NCBI RefSeq assembly: GCF_030758455.1
Contig: NZ_CP132353.1
Span: 992,001 to 1,056,000, forward strand
Direction: 5' to 3'
DNA: 64,000 nucleotides
From: Erwinia pyri
GTDB lineage: Bacteria > Pseudomonadota > Gammaproteobacteria > Enterobacterales > Enterobacteriaceae
Part shown: positions 41,147-50,236 of the stretch, one piece after another
Layout: each line of letters opens with the position of its first letter
Numbering within the stretch: the stretch's first letter is position 1
Program-made: the position numbers and the translations under genes
The notes under the pieces: model-generated
The model's input: only the letters and a program-made list of their open reading frames with translations
Databases searched by the model: none
What the model was told of the DNA's origin: nothing

Positions 41147-42019
41147 TCAATTAGTAGTGTTTTTAACTATGACTTTAACAACATCTTGTAAACTTTCCTC
41201 AATTACTATTTTAGAAAAACTCTCATTGCTGGTAAGTTCTTTGAATATCTGATTTGCAACCAATAGTTTGATTTCTACATAGTCAGCTTTATTTTTTATT
41301 TTCTTATGTTGGGAAATATTGTCCTGATAAAGTTGTTGTAATTCATCAGTAGTCATTTTTTTCTTTTTCTTAGCAACTCCAAAGTTATTATTAATAAACC
41401 CCTTGAGTCCTTCATCCCGCGAGTCTAGTATTTCACGAATTTTACCAACATCCTTATGTTTAATTAGGCCTTCATCAAATGCTTTAATCAAAAGTTCCTG
41501 ACCACCCTCGAAGTCAACTCTTGCAATTTCAACAGCAAATGAAATGGGTATACTTCCTGACTCGACAGCCGATAATAACTTGTTTTCTCCTTTGTTAATA
41601 AGCATGGTTAAACTTGTAATCCAATGCAAAGATAATCCGGTAGCATTGGATATTTCCTTATTAGTTAATCCTTGATCGGCCATTTCTTTTATTCGTTGGA
41701 ATTGCTCACCCGCTCTTGGGATTACTCGGGCCATGTTTTCGACTAAACTCATTATGTAAGCTTGGTTTTCATCTATGTCTAATATAAATGCGGGAATCAA
41801 TTCCTCTCCCAAGGCAGTCAATGATTCAAGTCTGCCTTGACCACAAATTAGAGCGAAATCGTATTTCTTATCAACGACTCTTCTAATCGTTATTGGCTTC
41901 CTTAACCCGCTAGCATCAATGCTTTCTGTTATTTCCGCATGTCGAAATTTGTTTCGTGAACGAGGAATTACTACCTTAATAGAAGATATTTTGACCATAT
42001 GAATAATTTGTTCTTGCAT
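41147..42019 (-). CDS. ParB/RepB-like protein 1
   Basis: A 290-residue ParB-family protein with the N-terminal box ICGQGRLESLTALGEELIPAF (GQGR at 60-63), VENMAR at about 93-98 and a helix-turn-helix (GLTNKEISNATGLSLHWITSLTMLI). The C-terminal half is RepB-like, Lys-rich and predicted helical. It starts directly at the recombinase stop (TAAATG) and ends eight bases before ParB2, so all three genes form one operon. A role in element excision or recombination directionality is inferred, not shown. Confidence 0.8.
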   Translation of the reverse strand: MQEQIIHMVKISSIKVVIPRSRNKFRHAEITESIDASGLRKPITIRRVVDKKYDFALICGQGRLESLTALGEELIPAFILDIDENQAYIMSLVENMARVIPRAGEQFQRIKEMADQGLTNKEISNATGLSLHWITSLTMLINKGENKLLSAVESGSIPISFAVEIARVDFEGGQELLIKAFDEGLIKHKDVGKIREILDSRDEGLKGFINNNFGVAKKKKKMTTDELQQLYQDNISQHKKIKNKADYVEIKLLVANQIFKELTSNESFSKIVIEESLQDVVKVIVKNTTN

Positions 42020-43552
42020 TTATATTACATCCTTATTATCTGTTGAAAGCATATTAAAGAATGGCTTGATATCATCAAAACGATACATTTCGAAAAGAAG
42101 GTTATTGTTATCTTTAAGTTTTAATTGATTTTCAAAAAAATCTATTGATGGCAAGATATAATAATCAACAGGCTCAGTATTAAAACTATTCATTCTTGCA
42201 ATGATACTAATTTCTGGATTTAGACTCCTGTCTAATCGCACTAACCATCTATGTTTGTTTAACCCTGTTTTTTTACATCGTGAAAGCACTATGGAAAAAC
42301 TTAAAGCTTTATTAACTGTAATCAGCTTATTTTCTAAAATCTTTACTTCACTGCTTAGAATCTCATTTTGTATTTTGTTAACAATGGCATCGTGTTTCTT
42401 TCGCAGATAAGAGTTTATCTCTAAGTATTGATAATCTCGCTCAGGGGTGTAGTCGATTAATTTATAAGCATTGAGAAGACCTCCAAAGCGGTTTGCAATA
42501 ACACTACTTGATGGACTACTATCCTCTTCATCTATAATAAATCCTGAAATTTTCCCATGTTTGGAAAGAATTTTTCTCAAACAATCAAGAATTTTTTCAT
42601 TGCTCATTTTTATAGAACGATTATCAATTATTTCTTTAGCTAATTTAAATTTTTCTTCTGAAATAATGGGTTTGAAAAAAGAGCTATATTCAACCCATTC
42701 ATCTTCAGGGTTTCTAACCTTTTTTGTCTTTAACTTTTGTGATGTCCGGTTGTATGTGTATTTCCCTGTATATCTACTATTGATAAGAACAGAGTGAATT
42801 CGACCTCGTGTCCATTCTGTTTTATCGCTGAATCTATACCCCTCCTGATTAAGTCGTGAAGCGATAAGATACTCATTTAACCCGTCAAAAATGAACATAT
42901 TAAAAATCTTTTTTATCAGCTCAATTTCTTTTTTTGTTCCAGGAACGAGAACAATTCTGTCTGTTTGAAGGCTCTTTCTCTCCCCATGAGCGAGTATCAT
43001 CTTTGATTTGTTATTATTATCAAGTAACTTTCTTTTAAGCCCATATCCCGGCTTACCGCCTTGGTAATACCCTCTCTTAACAAGATTCACATGTCCTGCA
43101 AAAACTTTTATTGAAAGGTTTTTACTGAATGCACCTGCTGCATACATTAATGATGAAAGTATGAATGTCTCAGTTTCACTGTTTTCTGGGAGATTCTCGG
43201 CACAATAGATGACATCTACGTTGTTCATTTTCAATAGGTATTTATAGTAAATACCCTCTTGAGGATCTTTGAATCGACCAAAACGACTTACATCGTATAC
43301 AAGTATTGCATCAATATTAATTTCGTTTGTAATAACATCATTAACAAGTTTATTAAAATCATGCCTTCCAGTTGTAGATACCCCACTTTTACCTGCGTCG
43401 TCATAGGTATGTATGATCTCCATATTGTGCGTATCAGCATAATTTTTGATGAATTGGGCTTGATTATCCAGTGAAAATTCTTGGAGGTTTGTGGACATCC
43501 GTAGATACTGGGCAACCTTAAGTTTATGAATATATTCAACTTTATCAGCCAT
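42020..43552 (-). CDS. Large serine recombinase
   Basis: A 510-residue site-specific recombinase beginning MADKVEYIHKLKVAQYLRMS at 43552, preceded by AAAGGAAC. The catalytic Ser20 lies in YLRMSTNLQ; ILVYDVSRFGRFKDP is the conserved resolvase segment, and GGKPGYGLKR ... SVLINSRYTGKYTYNR is the Recombinase domain. The C-terminal third lacks the usual CxxC zinc ribbon that I would expect at about residue 300. The frame is open 39 codons upstream without family sequence. This is the only intact integrase in the element and the likely agent of movement at mutS. Confidence 0.9.
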   Translation of the reverse strand: MADKVEYIHKLKVAQYLRMSTNLQEFSLDNQAQFIKNYADTHNMEIIHTYDDAGKSGVSTTGRHDFNKLVNDVITNEINIDAILVYDVSRFGRFKDPQEGIYYKYLLKMNNVDVIYCAENLPENSETETFILSSLMYAAGAFSKNLSIKVFAGHVNLVKRGYYQGGKPGYGLKRKLLDNNNKSKMILAHGERKSLQTDRIVLVPGTKKEIELIKKIFNMFIFDGLNEYLIASRLNQEGYRFSDKTEWTRGRIHSVLINSRYTGKYTYNRTSQKLKTKKVRNPEDEWVEYSSFFKPIISEEKFKLAKEIIDNRSIKMSNEKILDCLRKILSKHGKISGFIIDEEDSSPSSSVIANRFGGLLNAYKLIDYTPERDYQYLEINSYLRKKHDAIVNKIQNEILSSEVKILENKLITVNKALSFSIVLSRCKKTGLNKHRWLVRLDRSLNPEISIIARMNSFNTEPVDYYILPSIDFFENQLKLKDNNNLLFEMYRFDDIKPFFNMLSTDNKDVI

Positions 43553-44079
43553 TTGAGTTCCTTTATGGAACAGTGGAAAAATATGAATGACTAAAAATTG
43601 ATCAATTTTCAACCAGTTGCAACCCTTTTTTAATTCCTGTTTAGTTTTTTTGATCGGTCCAAGCCACAAGTTCTCTGCGAGATTAGGTGATTGAGAGGGA
43701 CCAAGTAAGAGTTAGAGAATTATGCAAAATGAGAAATTTATATGACTCCAGCTCTTAGACATGAGTCATAAGTTGGCGATTTAAGGATGTGAAGAGCCAC
43801 ATTCTGAAAGAATTGGAATATTTATTTTTAGAAGCAAAGTCGCTTAATCCATATAAAGAATAAATTCGAGCAAAAAGCAAATGAACTATTACAAGTTGAG
43901 TGGAAATGATATGATCAACATTTAAATTGAGGAATTTTGTCTGTTAAATTATAAGAAATATAATTTTTGAATCCTCAAAATGTAAATGCTTACAGTGTAT
44001 GAATTGATAAGGTGGGGTTGACTTTAATAAAAAATAAGATAAAAAATTATATGATATTCACTCAAAGAGGAGGTTTGGC
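43553..44079. other. AT-rich gap upstream of the serine recombinase
   Basis: This 527-base stretch contains only short frames, the best about 25 codons near 43.79-43.86 kb (VKSHILKELEYLFLEAKSLNPYKE), possibly a gene remnant. It must hold the recombinase operon promoter. Confidence 0.4.
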
Positions 44080-44475
44080 ATGGATAAGACAGAAATCACA
44101 GATGATGATATAAAAGAGGTAGTGGTCAGTCTTGGTGAGAATACATAAAAATTGTTAAGTGATAGGGGGATAAGTGACAACTTCTTAGACTTTCCAGGTG
44201 GAAATATAGTGATTGAGTTATTTTGGAACAATTTCGAAATTAGCTTTGCTGAAAAAGCACTTTTCATAATAAATAACTTCGATTTATCAAGTTATTATAC
44301 CGAAAAAAATGGCGGGGTTGAGCATTGGATCATAGAAGAATTGCTTGATTCTAATTTTGATAATACCCTTGAGGATATGTTGGTTAGGAGAAGAGTTAAG
44401 GAAGAAAAGGATAAGGTAAGTAGTATATTGAATCCTGAAAATGGTGAGTGTGATGATTTTAGAAAAAGATTGTAA
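44080..44475 (+). pseudogene. Small acidic protein gene with an early in-frame stop
   Basis: ATG 44080 has an excellent RBS (GAGGAGG, seven bases upstream) and reads MDKTEITDDDIKEVVVSLGENT, then TAA at 44146-44148. The same frame continues as KLLSDRGISDNFLDFPGGNIVIELFWNNFEISFAEKALF... to 44475. One base change (for example CAA to TAA) would account for it. The intact protein would have 131 residues. It looks like a small cytoplasmic protein, perhaps an immunity type, but no family is recognised. Translation could restart at TTG 44152. Confidence 0.5.
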
Positions 44476-44502
44476 ATTTTCAAAAAATTATATTTTGGAA
44501 AA

Positions 44503-44536
44503 AATAAAAGCCAGTCATTCATTCCTGGCTTTTATT
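44503..44536. terminator. Bidirectional terminator next to the araE copy
   Basis: The stem AATAAAAGCCAG / CCTGGCTTTTATT has a loop of about nine bases, with A and T runs on both sides. A matching hairpin follows the intact araE at 57810-57842. Confidence 0.85.
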
Positions 44537-44546
44537 AGGTTTAAAC

Positions 44547-45977
44547 TTACTGGCCCAGATCGCGAAGCTTCTTACCAGACATCAGATTTTTTCAATATGC
44601 TCAAGAGTAACCCCTTTAGTTTCAGGGACGAGCAGAAAAGTTATCACGATGAAGACCAGATTGAATCCCGTATAGAGCCAGAATGTCCCAGCCTGACCTA
44701 TGCTACCTAGAAGTGAAAGGAAGGTCGCACCGATAATCATGTTTGCAACCCAGTTCGTCGTGGTTGAACAGGTAATCCCAAAGTCCCGGCATTTTAGGGG
44801 CTGTATTTCAGAACACAATATCCACACCACAGGAGCAGCACTCATAGCATAACCACCGATGCATAACATCGTCATACCCACTGATACCCACTGACACCCA
44901 TGACAGACCCGTGCTGATATCTCCCTGACCCGATTTCATCAGACAGTAGCCCAGAACCATTGTGGCGAAGGCCATTACACTGAATCCTATCTTCAGGATT
45001 GGCTTCCTTCCCGTCTTATCAACGGTGAAAACTGCAATAAAGGTAGCAAACATGAAGGTCAGACCCACGACAATGGTCGCAATCATCTGCTCCTGAGTGC
45101 TCTGGTAACCAGCCATTCTAAAAATCTGAGGAGCGTAATACATGATAATGTTCATACCAGTAAACTGTTGCATACCCTGTAGCAACATACCAAGATAGAC
45201 GGCTCGTCTCACATTGCTGTTTTTCCTGAAAAGAGCAAACCCTCCCTGCTTCATACGAAGGCTTTCCCTTATCTCATTCAGCTCCTGTCGTGCTTTCTCA
45301 GATGTATCTCTGAGCATTCTGAGTACTTCTTCCGCCTCTACATGCAAACCTTTAGAAGCCAGCCAGCGGGGGCTGTTAGGCAGGAATATCACCATAACGA
45401 AAAGAATAATCGCTGGTATAGCGAGAACTCCAAGCATTGCCCGCCAGTTGCCACTGTAAATGAATGCTGTATCCGACAGAAAAGCTACAACAATTCCAAA
45501 AGTGATCATGAGCTGATAAAGGCTGATCATTTTTCCGCGCACATTCTCTGTCGCCATCTCTGACAGATAGAGTGGGGCTGTGTAGGAAGCAATACCAACG
45601 GCCAGCCCGAGCAGAACCCTGAATGTAAGAAAACCTTCGACACTGTTTGCGAAAGCAGAACCAAGTGAACCTGCGATGAAGAAGATGGCTCCAGCCATAA
45701 GGCTGTATTTTCTTCCCAGACGATGCGAAACCCAGCCATTGCAGATCGCTCCAATCGCGGCTCCCAGCATCATACTGCTGACAACCCATTCCTGTTCATG
45801 ACTGGTTAACTGAAAATGTTTTGTGATGAAAGGCAGGACACCTGAGATTACCCCTATATCCAGTCCAAAAAGAAGCCCTGCGAGAGCAGCAGAAATGGAT
45901 ACAAAGAGATTCATTCTTCTAACTTTTGATTGATGGTCACTATCGTATGTGACTCTCTGATTTACATGAGACATCAT
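44547..45977 (-). pseudogene. araE: Degenerate araE copy (arabinose:H+ symporter)
   Basis: The DNA runs parallel to the intact araE at 57855-59276 from start to stop. The frame is broken twice: near 44880-44900, where a TACCCACTGA duplication shifts the frame, and near 44583, where one base is missing in an A run so that the protein ends EHIEKI instead of [18 protein letters not shown]. The pieces keep the sugar porter motifs, for example [13 protein letters not shown] and [14 protein letters not shown] identity to the intact copy is roughly 85 percent by eye, too low for a recent duplication. Confidence 0.85.
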
Positions 45978-46059
45978 TAAGCTCCGCTCATACAGCATGT
46001 AATAGTGCTCAAGCTTACTCAGGGGGTTCAGGCAGGATTAGGGCAACTGTCTCTCCAGA

Positions 46060-46076
46060 TATGGACTTTATTGCTA
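46060..46076 (-). promoter_or_regulatory. AraC half-site upstream of the araE pseudogene
   Basis: The minus strand reads TAGC-AATAAAG-TCCATA, matching the araI1-type consensus TAGC-N7-TCCATA. The same site precedes the intact araE. A TGTGA-N6-TCTCT CRP-like sequence is close by, near 46.09 kb. Confidence 0.65.
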
Positions 46077-46137
46077 TAGCTGTAGTTTGTGTGATGAGGA
46101 TCTCTCTACCGATCCTCATCATCATAATATTTTTTCA

Positions 46138-46500
46138 ACTAAATAATATTTAATGGCTTGTCCCAGTCATATCGAGCCAGCACAAGTTTGATTTTACCTT
46201 CAATTACACCATGTTTTTTCTGAGTGTGAGAAGAAATATTCTCTAACGAGTGGTGGCAACTTCTTAGGCTTATAACTCAATATAATTGTATGCCAGAAGT
46301 TAGGGGCAGGGCATTACCAGGGTATCTATCCTGTAACTTTGACTGCCAGTCAGAACTCATAAGATCATCCCAAAATATTTTTCTCAGGTGGGCTGAGTTA
46401 CTGTCAAGAATTTCAGCCAATAATAATTTATTAGGAGGTGCTATAAACTATAGATCTTTTACTTTAAGTACTCTATTTCTAATTAATAGTAATGATGTAA
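46138..46500 (-). pseudogene. Truncated 2H phosphoesterase copy
   Basis: The DNA matches the 3' part of the intact 2H phosphoesterase gene at 59444-60130, including the codons around the second His motif (plus strand ATTGTATGCCAGAAGTTAGG versus GTTGTATGCCAGAACTCAGG). The homology fades before the first His motif. No long reading frame survives. Confidence 0.7.
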
Positions 46501-46613
46501 AAGTTATTTTGCTTCAGGTTGTCTTGTATTTAAAATTTAGCAATCAATTATGCCAATTCCATAAAATTTAGATGGCATATCATAAGATGTAATTCTATTA
46601 ATCTAAATATCAA

Positions 46614-46919
46614 TCAAATAATATTCTCAAAAAGATAGGGTTTAGACATCCAGTCAATAATCGTGCCGATATCGTCATAAGATAAGCAAGATATATCTTT
46701 AAACAAATCGAAGCCAAAATTTTTTCCGCTCCATATTGATAGGAAAAATCGAGCCATTATTTTCTCATTGATAGGCAGTTTAGTAAGAGCATTTATTAAA
46801 GAGAGTGTGTCACATGTACCTTCATGAAAGTTCCAATAAATACTGATGTTTTCGTACCCCGCGATCGATGATAAAAAGAATAAATAGTCCTCATTCATTA
46901 ATGATTTTGTAATGTTCAT
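46614..46919 (-). CDS. Hypothetical small protein
   Basis: A 101-residue frame (MNITKSLMNEDYLFFLSSIAGYENISIYWNFHEG...) with no recognised family, few charged repeats and no membrane segment. No strong RBS precedes ATG 46919; ATG 46898 (MNEDYLFF) is an alternative. It sits between the decayed 2H phosphoesterase copy and the biosynthetic operon. Its composition is like real protein rather than shadow sequence, but it may be a remnant. Confidence 0.4.
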   Translation of the reverse strand: MNITKSLMNEDYLFFLSSIAGYENISIYWNFHEGTCDTLSLINALTKLPINEKIMARFFLSIWSGKNFGFDLFKDISCLSYDDIGTIIDWMSKPYLFENII

Positions 46920-47130
46920 GTAGTGACCGTCACATAGTTGTTTATATAAGTCATTGATTTAAAACGTTTTGTTTAATTTTCTTTGCAAAAAAACAAATTT
47001 TAACAATTTTTTTTGATGAAATTACATTAGTTTACCTTGCATCATTATGCTGTACATAGTATTTCTTCAAGTGAAATTTTTATGTTTTCACACAGAATGA
47101 TAAGTTCGCTAATTAATATCAGAGGTAAAG

Positions 47131-48078
47131 ATGGAACTGGATCAAGTAGGTAATACTAAACTTGTTCAACTCTCTGCACTTGAGGTTAACAGTAATAAGT
47201 TATTTGCAAAATGTGAGTTTCAAAACCCTACAGGTAGTCACAAAGATAGAACCTTTTTGCACATAATAAATTCGCTGGAAGAAGAGGGTAAAATCAAACC
47301 TGGCATGACACTGGTGGACTGTTCAACCGGAAATGGTGGGGCTGCCTTAGCGTGGATAGGGAGGGAAAAGGGTTATAAAATAAAAATCTTCATGCCTGAA
47401 GGAATGACTGAAGAAAGGATTGCACAGATCAAAAAATACGGTGCGGAACTTGTTGAGACATCCAAAGAAACTTTTTTGAATGGTTCGGTGCTTGCTGCAA
47501 AAGAATACACTGAACAAAATAAGAATGCTTTCTATTTAAACCAAGCTAGTAGTGTCCTCAATATGGAAGCTTGGTTTGAATGTGGTCATGAAATCGTAAG
47601 GGATTTAAATAGTAAAGAGTTAATACCTGATTATTTTGTATGTTCTATAGGCACTGGTGGAACGTTTTCAGGGATAGCAAAAGTATTAAAAGATAATTAT
47701 CCAAACTTGAAAACAATTGGTATTGAAGTTAATAAGTCGGCTCCAGTTTTTTCAAAAAGAAATGGAATCGAATTTAAGCATGAACCTCATAACTTAATGG
47801 GGTTGGGTGCCGGTGTTTTATCTGATAATACAGATCTTTCTTTGATAGATGAAATAAAAGTTGTTGATGGTGATTTAGCTTGGGAAAGAATGAAAGCTTT
47901 CATTGAAACCGAAGGGTTGGGAATAGGCCCTACTTGCGGCTCTAACATAATGATTAGCGAGCAATTAATGTTAAAGGTCAAAGATAAAGTCATAGTGACT
48001 CTATTTTTTGATAGTGCTTGGAAATACGAGAGTCGGTGGAATGGAATTTATCCAGAATATAGCCTGAAGGGAAAGTAA
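47131..48078 (+). CDS. PLP-dependent cysteine/threonine synthase-like enzyme
   Basis: A 315-residue fold-type II PLP enzyme. Lys38 in NPTGSHKDRTF should bind PLP; STGNGG (65-70) is the substrate loop and GTGGT (174-178) the phosphate loop. Relatives carry out beta-replacement on O-acetylserine or O-phosphoserine (CysK, CysM, SbnA) or gamma-replacement (threonine synthase). SHKDR rather than the SVKDR of CysK sets it apart from the housekeeping enzyme. First gene of a tight five-gene operon, RBS AGAGG; it probably builds the amino acid core of a secreted compound. Confidence 0.82.
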   Translation: MELDQVGNTKLVQLSALEVNSNKLFAKCEFQNPTGSHKDRTFLHIINSLEEEGKIKPGMTLVDCSTGNGGAALAWIGREKGYKIKIFMPEGMTEERIAQIKKYGAELVETSKETFLNGSVLAAKEYTEQNKNAFYLNQASSVLNMEAWFECGHEIVRDLNSKELIPDYFVCSIGTGGTFSGIAKVLKDNYPNLKTIGIEVNKSAPVFSKRNGIEFKHEPHNLMGLGAGVLSDNTDLSLIDEIKVVDGDLAWERMKAFIETEGLGIGPTCGSNIMISEQLMLKVKDKVIVTLFFDSAWKYESRWNGIYPEYSLKGK

Positions 48079-48080
48079 TT

Positions 48081-48644
48081 ATGTTGCTAAAGCAAATCTA
48101 TGAGAATGCGAAAGTTGTTAACTCTGGTAAGACATTAACTACGGTAAATGAATTTACAGATCAACTTCCAGCATTGAGGCCAGAAGTGCTGATTGAAGTT
48201 GCTTATAAAATAATGAATGAAATCGATTGCACATTTGACAAAATTGTTACGGAAGAGGATAAAGGTGCACCTCTTGCAACGGCACTTTCTCTTTTAACTG
48301 GTAAACCTTTGGCAATGGCTAGGTGGTATCCATACAGTCTTAAAGAATATAACACCAATGTTGTAAACATAAAGTCTGAGTATTTTGAAGGGAAGATGTA
48401 CTTAAATGGGATCGACAAAGGAGATAAAATATTAATTATTGATGATACTCTCAGCACTGGAGGAGCCGTTATTTCATTAGTTAATGCTATAGAAAATGCA
48501 GGAGGAAAGATCTGTAAAATTATCTGCGCTGTTGAGAAAGTTCAGAACAATGGCAAAGAAAAAGTTAAGATTGAGACTGGGCACGATGTAACTACGATCA
48601 TAAAAATAAATGTCACTGAAGATAAAGTCACAGTGGTGGAATGA
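48081..48644 (+). CDS. Purine phosphoribosyltransferase-like protein
   Basis: A 187-residue type I PRTase. The PRPP loop is LIIDDTLSTGGAV (119-131), and VTEEDKGAPLATALSLLTGKPLAMAR is similar to archaeal-type hypoxanthine/guanine and adenine PRTases. Two bases follow the previous stop. In a biosynthetic context it could transfer ribose-5-phosphate onto, or release it from, a base-like intermediate, or provide self-resistance by salvaging a purine analogue. The base specificity cannot be read from sequence. Confidence 0.8.
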   Translation: MLLKQIYENAKVVNSGKTLTTVNEFTDQLPALRPEVLIEVAYKIMNEIDCTFDKIVTEEDKGAPLATALSLLTGKPLAMARWYPYSLKEYNTNVVNIKSEYFEGKMYLNGIDKGDKILIIDDTLSTGGAVISLVNAIENAGGKICKIICAVEKVQNNGKEKVKIETGHDVTTIIKINVTEDKVTVVE

Positions 48645-49303
48645 TGATATTAAGTACAGAGCAAGTTCTTAAAAACTATCTGACTATCAAAGAGAAAATA
48701 TCGCAGATTACAAATCAAGCAAAACTTCTAGCAGTATCAAAATTCCATGGAATGGATAAAATTGCTCCATTGATCAAAAATGGTCATAGAATTTTCGGTG
48801 AGAGCAGGCTTGAGGAAGCAGTCGAGAAATGGTCTGAGGTTCGTAAACAGTTTTCAGATATTGAATTGCATTACATTGGTGGCATACAATCCAGAAAAAT
48901 ATCAAAAATTGTAGAGTTTTTTGATGTTATACAATCTGTAGATAAGTTATCAGTTGCTGAAAAAATCTCTGCTACTGCAAAAGAATTAGGTAAATGTCAA
49001 CGGATATATATTCAAATTAATATTGGTAATGAACCACAAAAAAGTGGCGTCCCGCCAAGTGAGTTTGAGGATTTATATTTCAAAATAAAAAATATGGAAA
49101 ATATACACATAGAAGGGATAATGTGTATTCCCCCTAATGAAAAAGATGTGAGCCTCTACTTCATTCAAATGAAGGAGCTTGCTTCGAAGGTTGGGAGTAA
49201 ACAGTTGAGTATGGGAATGAGTCACGATTACGAACTTGCCTTGCATTATGGAGCAACCATCGTTAGAGTCGGTAGTTTTATATTTGGTGAAAGGTCTGGC
49301 TAA
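48641..49303 (+). CDS. YggS/PLPBP-like PLP-binding protein
   Basis: A 220-residue alanine-racemase-N-terminal-like TIM barrel. Lys34 in LLAVSKFHG should bind PLP; ELHYIGGIQSRKI, IQINIGNEPQKSGV and LSMGMSHDYELALHYGATIVRVGSFIFGER are the family signatures. Housekeeping YggS regulates PLP homeostasis and has no known reaction. This copy is AT-rich, diverged from enterobacterial YggS, and lies inside the operon with overlapping start and stop codons on both sides, so it probably serves this pathway, perhaps supplying PLP to the synthase or acting as an enzyme. Confidence 0.85.
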   Translation: MMILSTEQVLKNYLTIKEKISQITNQAKLLAVSKFHGMDKIAPLIKNGHRIFGESRLEEAVEKWSEVRKQFSDIELHYIGGIQSRKISKIVEFFDVIQSVDKLSVAEKISATAKELGKCQRIYIQINIGNEPQKSGVPPSEFEDLYFKIKNMENIHIEGIMCIPPNEKDVSLYFIQMKELASKVGSKQLSMGMSHDYELALHYGATIVRVGSFIFGERSG

Positions 49304-50235
49304 TGAAAGCAAATCCTGTATCAGTCGGTGTAGTCTGCGGTATAGTCTTTTGCGGCATTAGTGCCGCATTTGACGTTTATGTTTCGAATATCACACAAAC
49401 ATTAGAACCTTCAGTCTTTATAGTATACTGTTTTATTATAGCTACTACGATATTCACTTCAATCAGCTTGTTTAGAAGCGGCACATCTTACTTTAAAAAA
49501 AGCTTTCATGACATTCGCTTATTAACTAAGGTTAATGTAGCAGTCATGTTAAATTGGGGTGGGTTAATACTTTCTCTCAAATATCTTGAGCCTGCTGTGG
49601 TTGGAATAGCATCGGTTGCCTGTGGTCCTGCTCTTACTATAGTGATTTCTCGTTACTTTATTCGCTCCAGTTCTCCGCCGAATAGAACAGAAGCATTTAT
49701 TGCATGGATAATACTTTTCGGAGTTATTGTTATGCTTATAAATTCTTACTTCGGCAAAAGTGGAGTTGTTAACACCTCTCATATCGAAAGATTGATAGGC
49801 ATTATAAGTGTTGTTTGTAGTGCAGTTGGCACTGTTTTATATACCTTTTTTTCTAAAGATTTAGGTAATAAAGGCTGGAAGTCCTATGAGATTTTAGGTC
49901 TTCGTAATTTATTAATGCTCTTAATCGCATTAGCATATTGCAGTTATAATAATATTAATTTGATTACAACTGAGAGTCTATTATTAACTATTATTCTGCT
50001 TTCAGTTTTAGGTCATGTTATTCCTATTTTTCTTATCCAAAAATCAATTAGTATTCTTGACCCCATTCATGTTTCTCTTCTACTTCTCTTGCTTCCTGTT
50101 TTCACATTGTTATTACAGTTCTTTGATAGCAGGATTTTTATATCATGGGAAAGTATACTCTCCGTTGTTATAATTACTTTTTTATTAATTTTCCTAGGCA
50201 TCAATAAATTCAATGCAAAGAAGAGAGGATTGTGA
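49303..50235 (+). CDS. EamA/DMT-family exporter
   Basis: A 310-residue membrane protein with about ten hydrophobic helices in two EamA repeats (residues about 5-140 and 155-300). The start overlaps the previous stop by one base (TAATG). DMT exporters usually move amino acids, purine nucleosides or small toxic metabolites. Its place in the operon suggests that it secretes the product and gives self-protection. Confidence 0.85.
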   Translation: MKANPVSVGVVCGIVFCGISAAFDVYVSNITQTLEPSVFIVYCFIIATTIFTSISLFRSGTSYFKKSFHDIRLLTKVNVAVMLNWGGLILSLKYLEPAVVGIASVACGPALTIVISRYFIRSSSPPNRTEAFIAWIILFGVIVMLINSYFGKSGVVNTSHIERLIGIISVVCSAVGTVLYTFFSKDLGNKGWKSYEILGLRNLLMLLIALAYCSYNNINLITTESLLLTIILLSVLGHVIPIFLIQKSISILDPIHVSLLLLLLPVFTLLLQFFDSRIFISWESILSVVIITFLLIFLGINKFNAKKRGL

Positions 50236-50236
50236 G

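Noticed and set aside
40266..42019. Plasmid partition locus indicating an integrated plasmid
   Set aside because: No ParA, no replication initiator and no origin-like iterons in the element; the genes are coupled to a serine recombinase.
47131..48078. Housekeeping cysteine synthase CysK/CysM
   Set aside because: The SHKDR PLP motif, low GC and coupling to PRTase, YggS-like and ATP-grasp genes do not fit the housekeeping enzymes.
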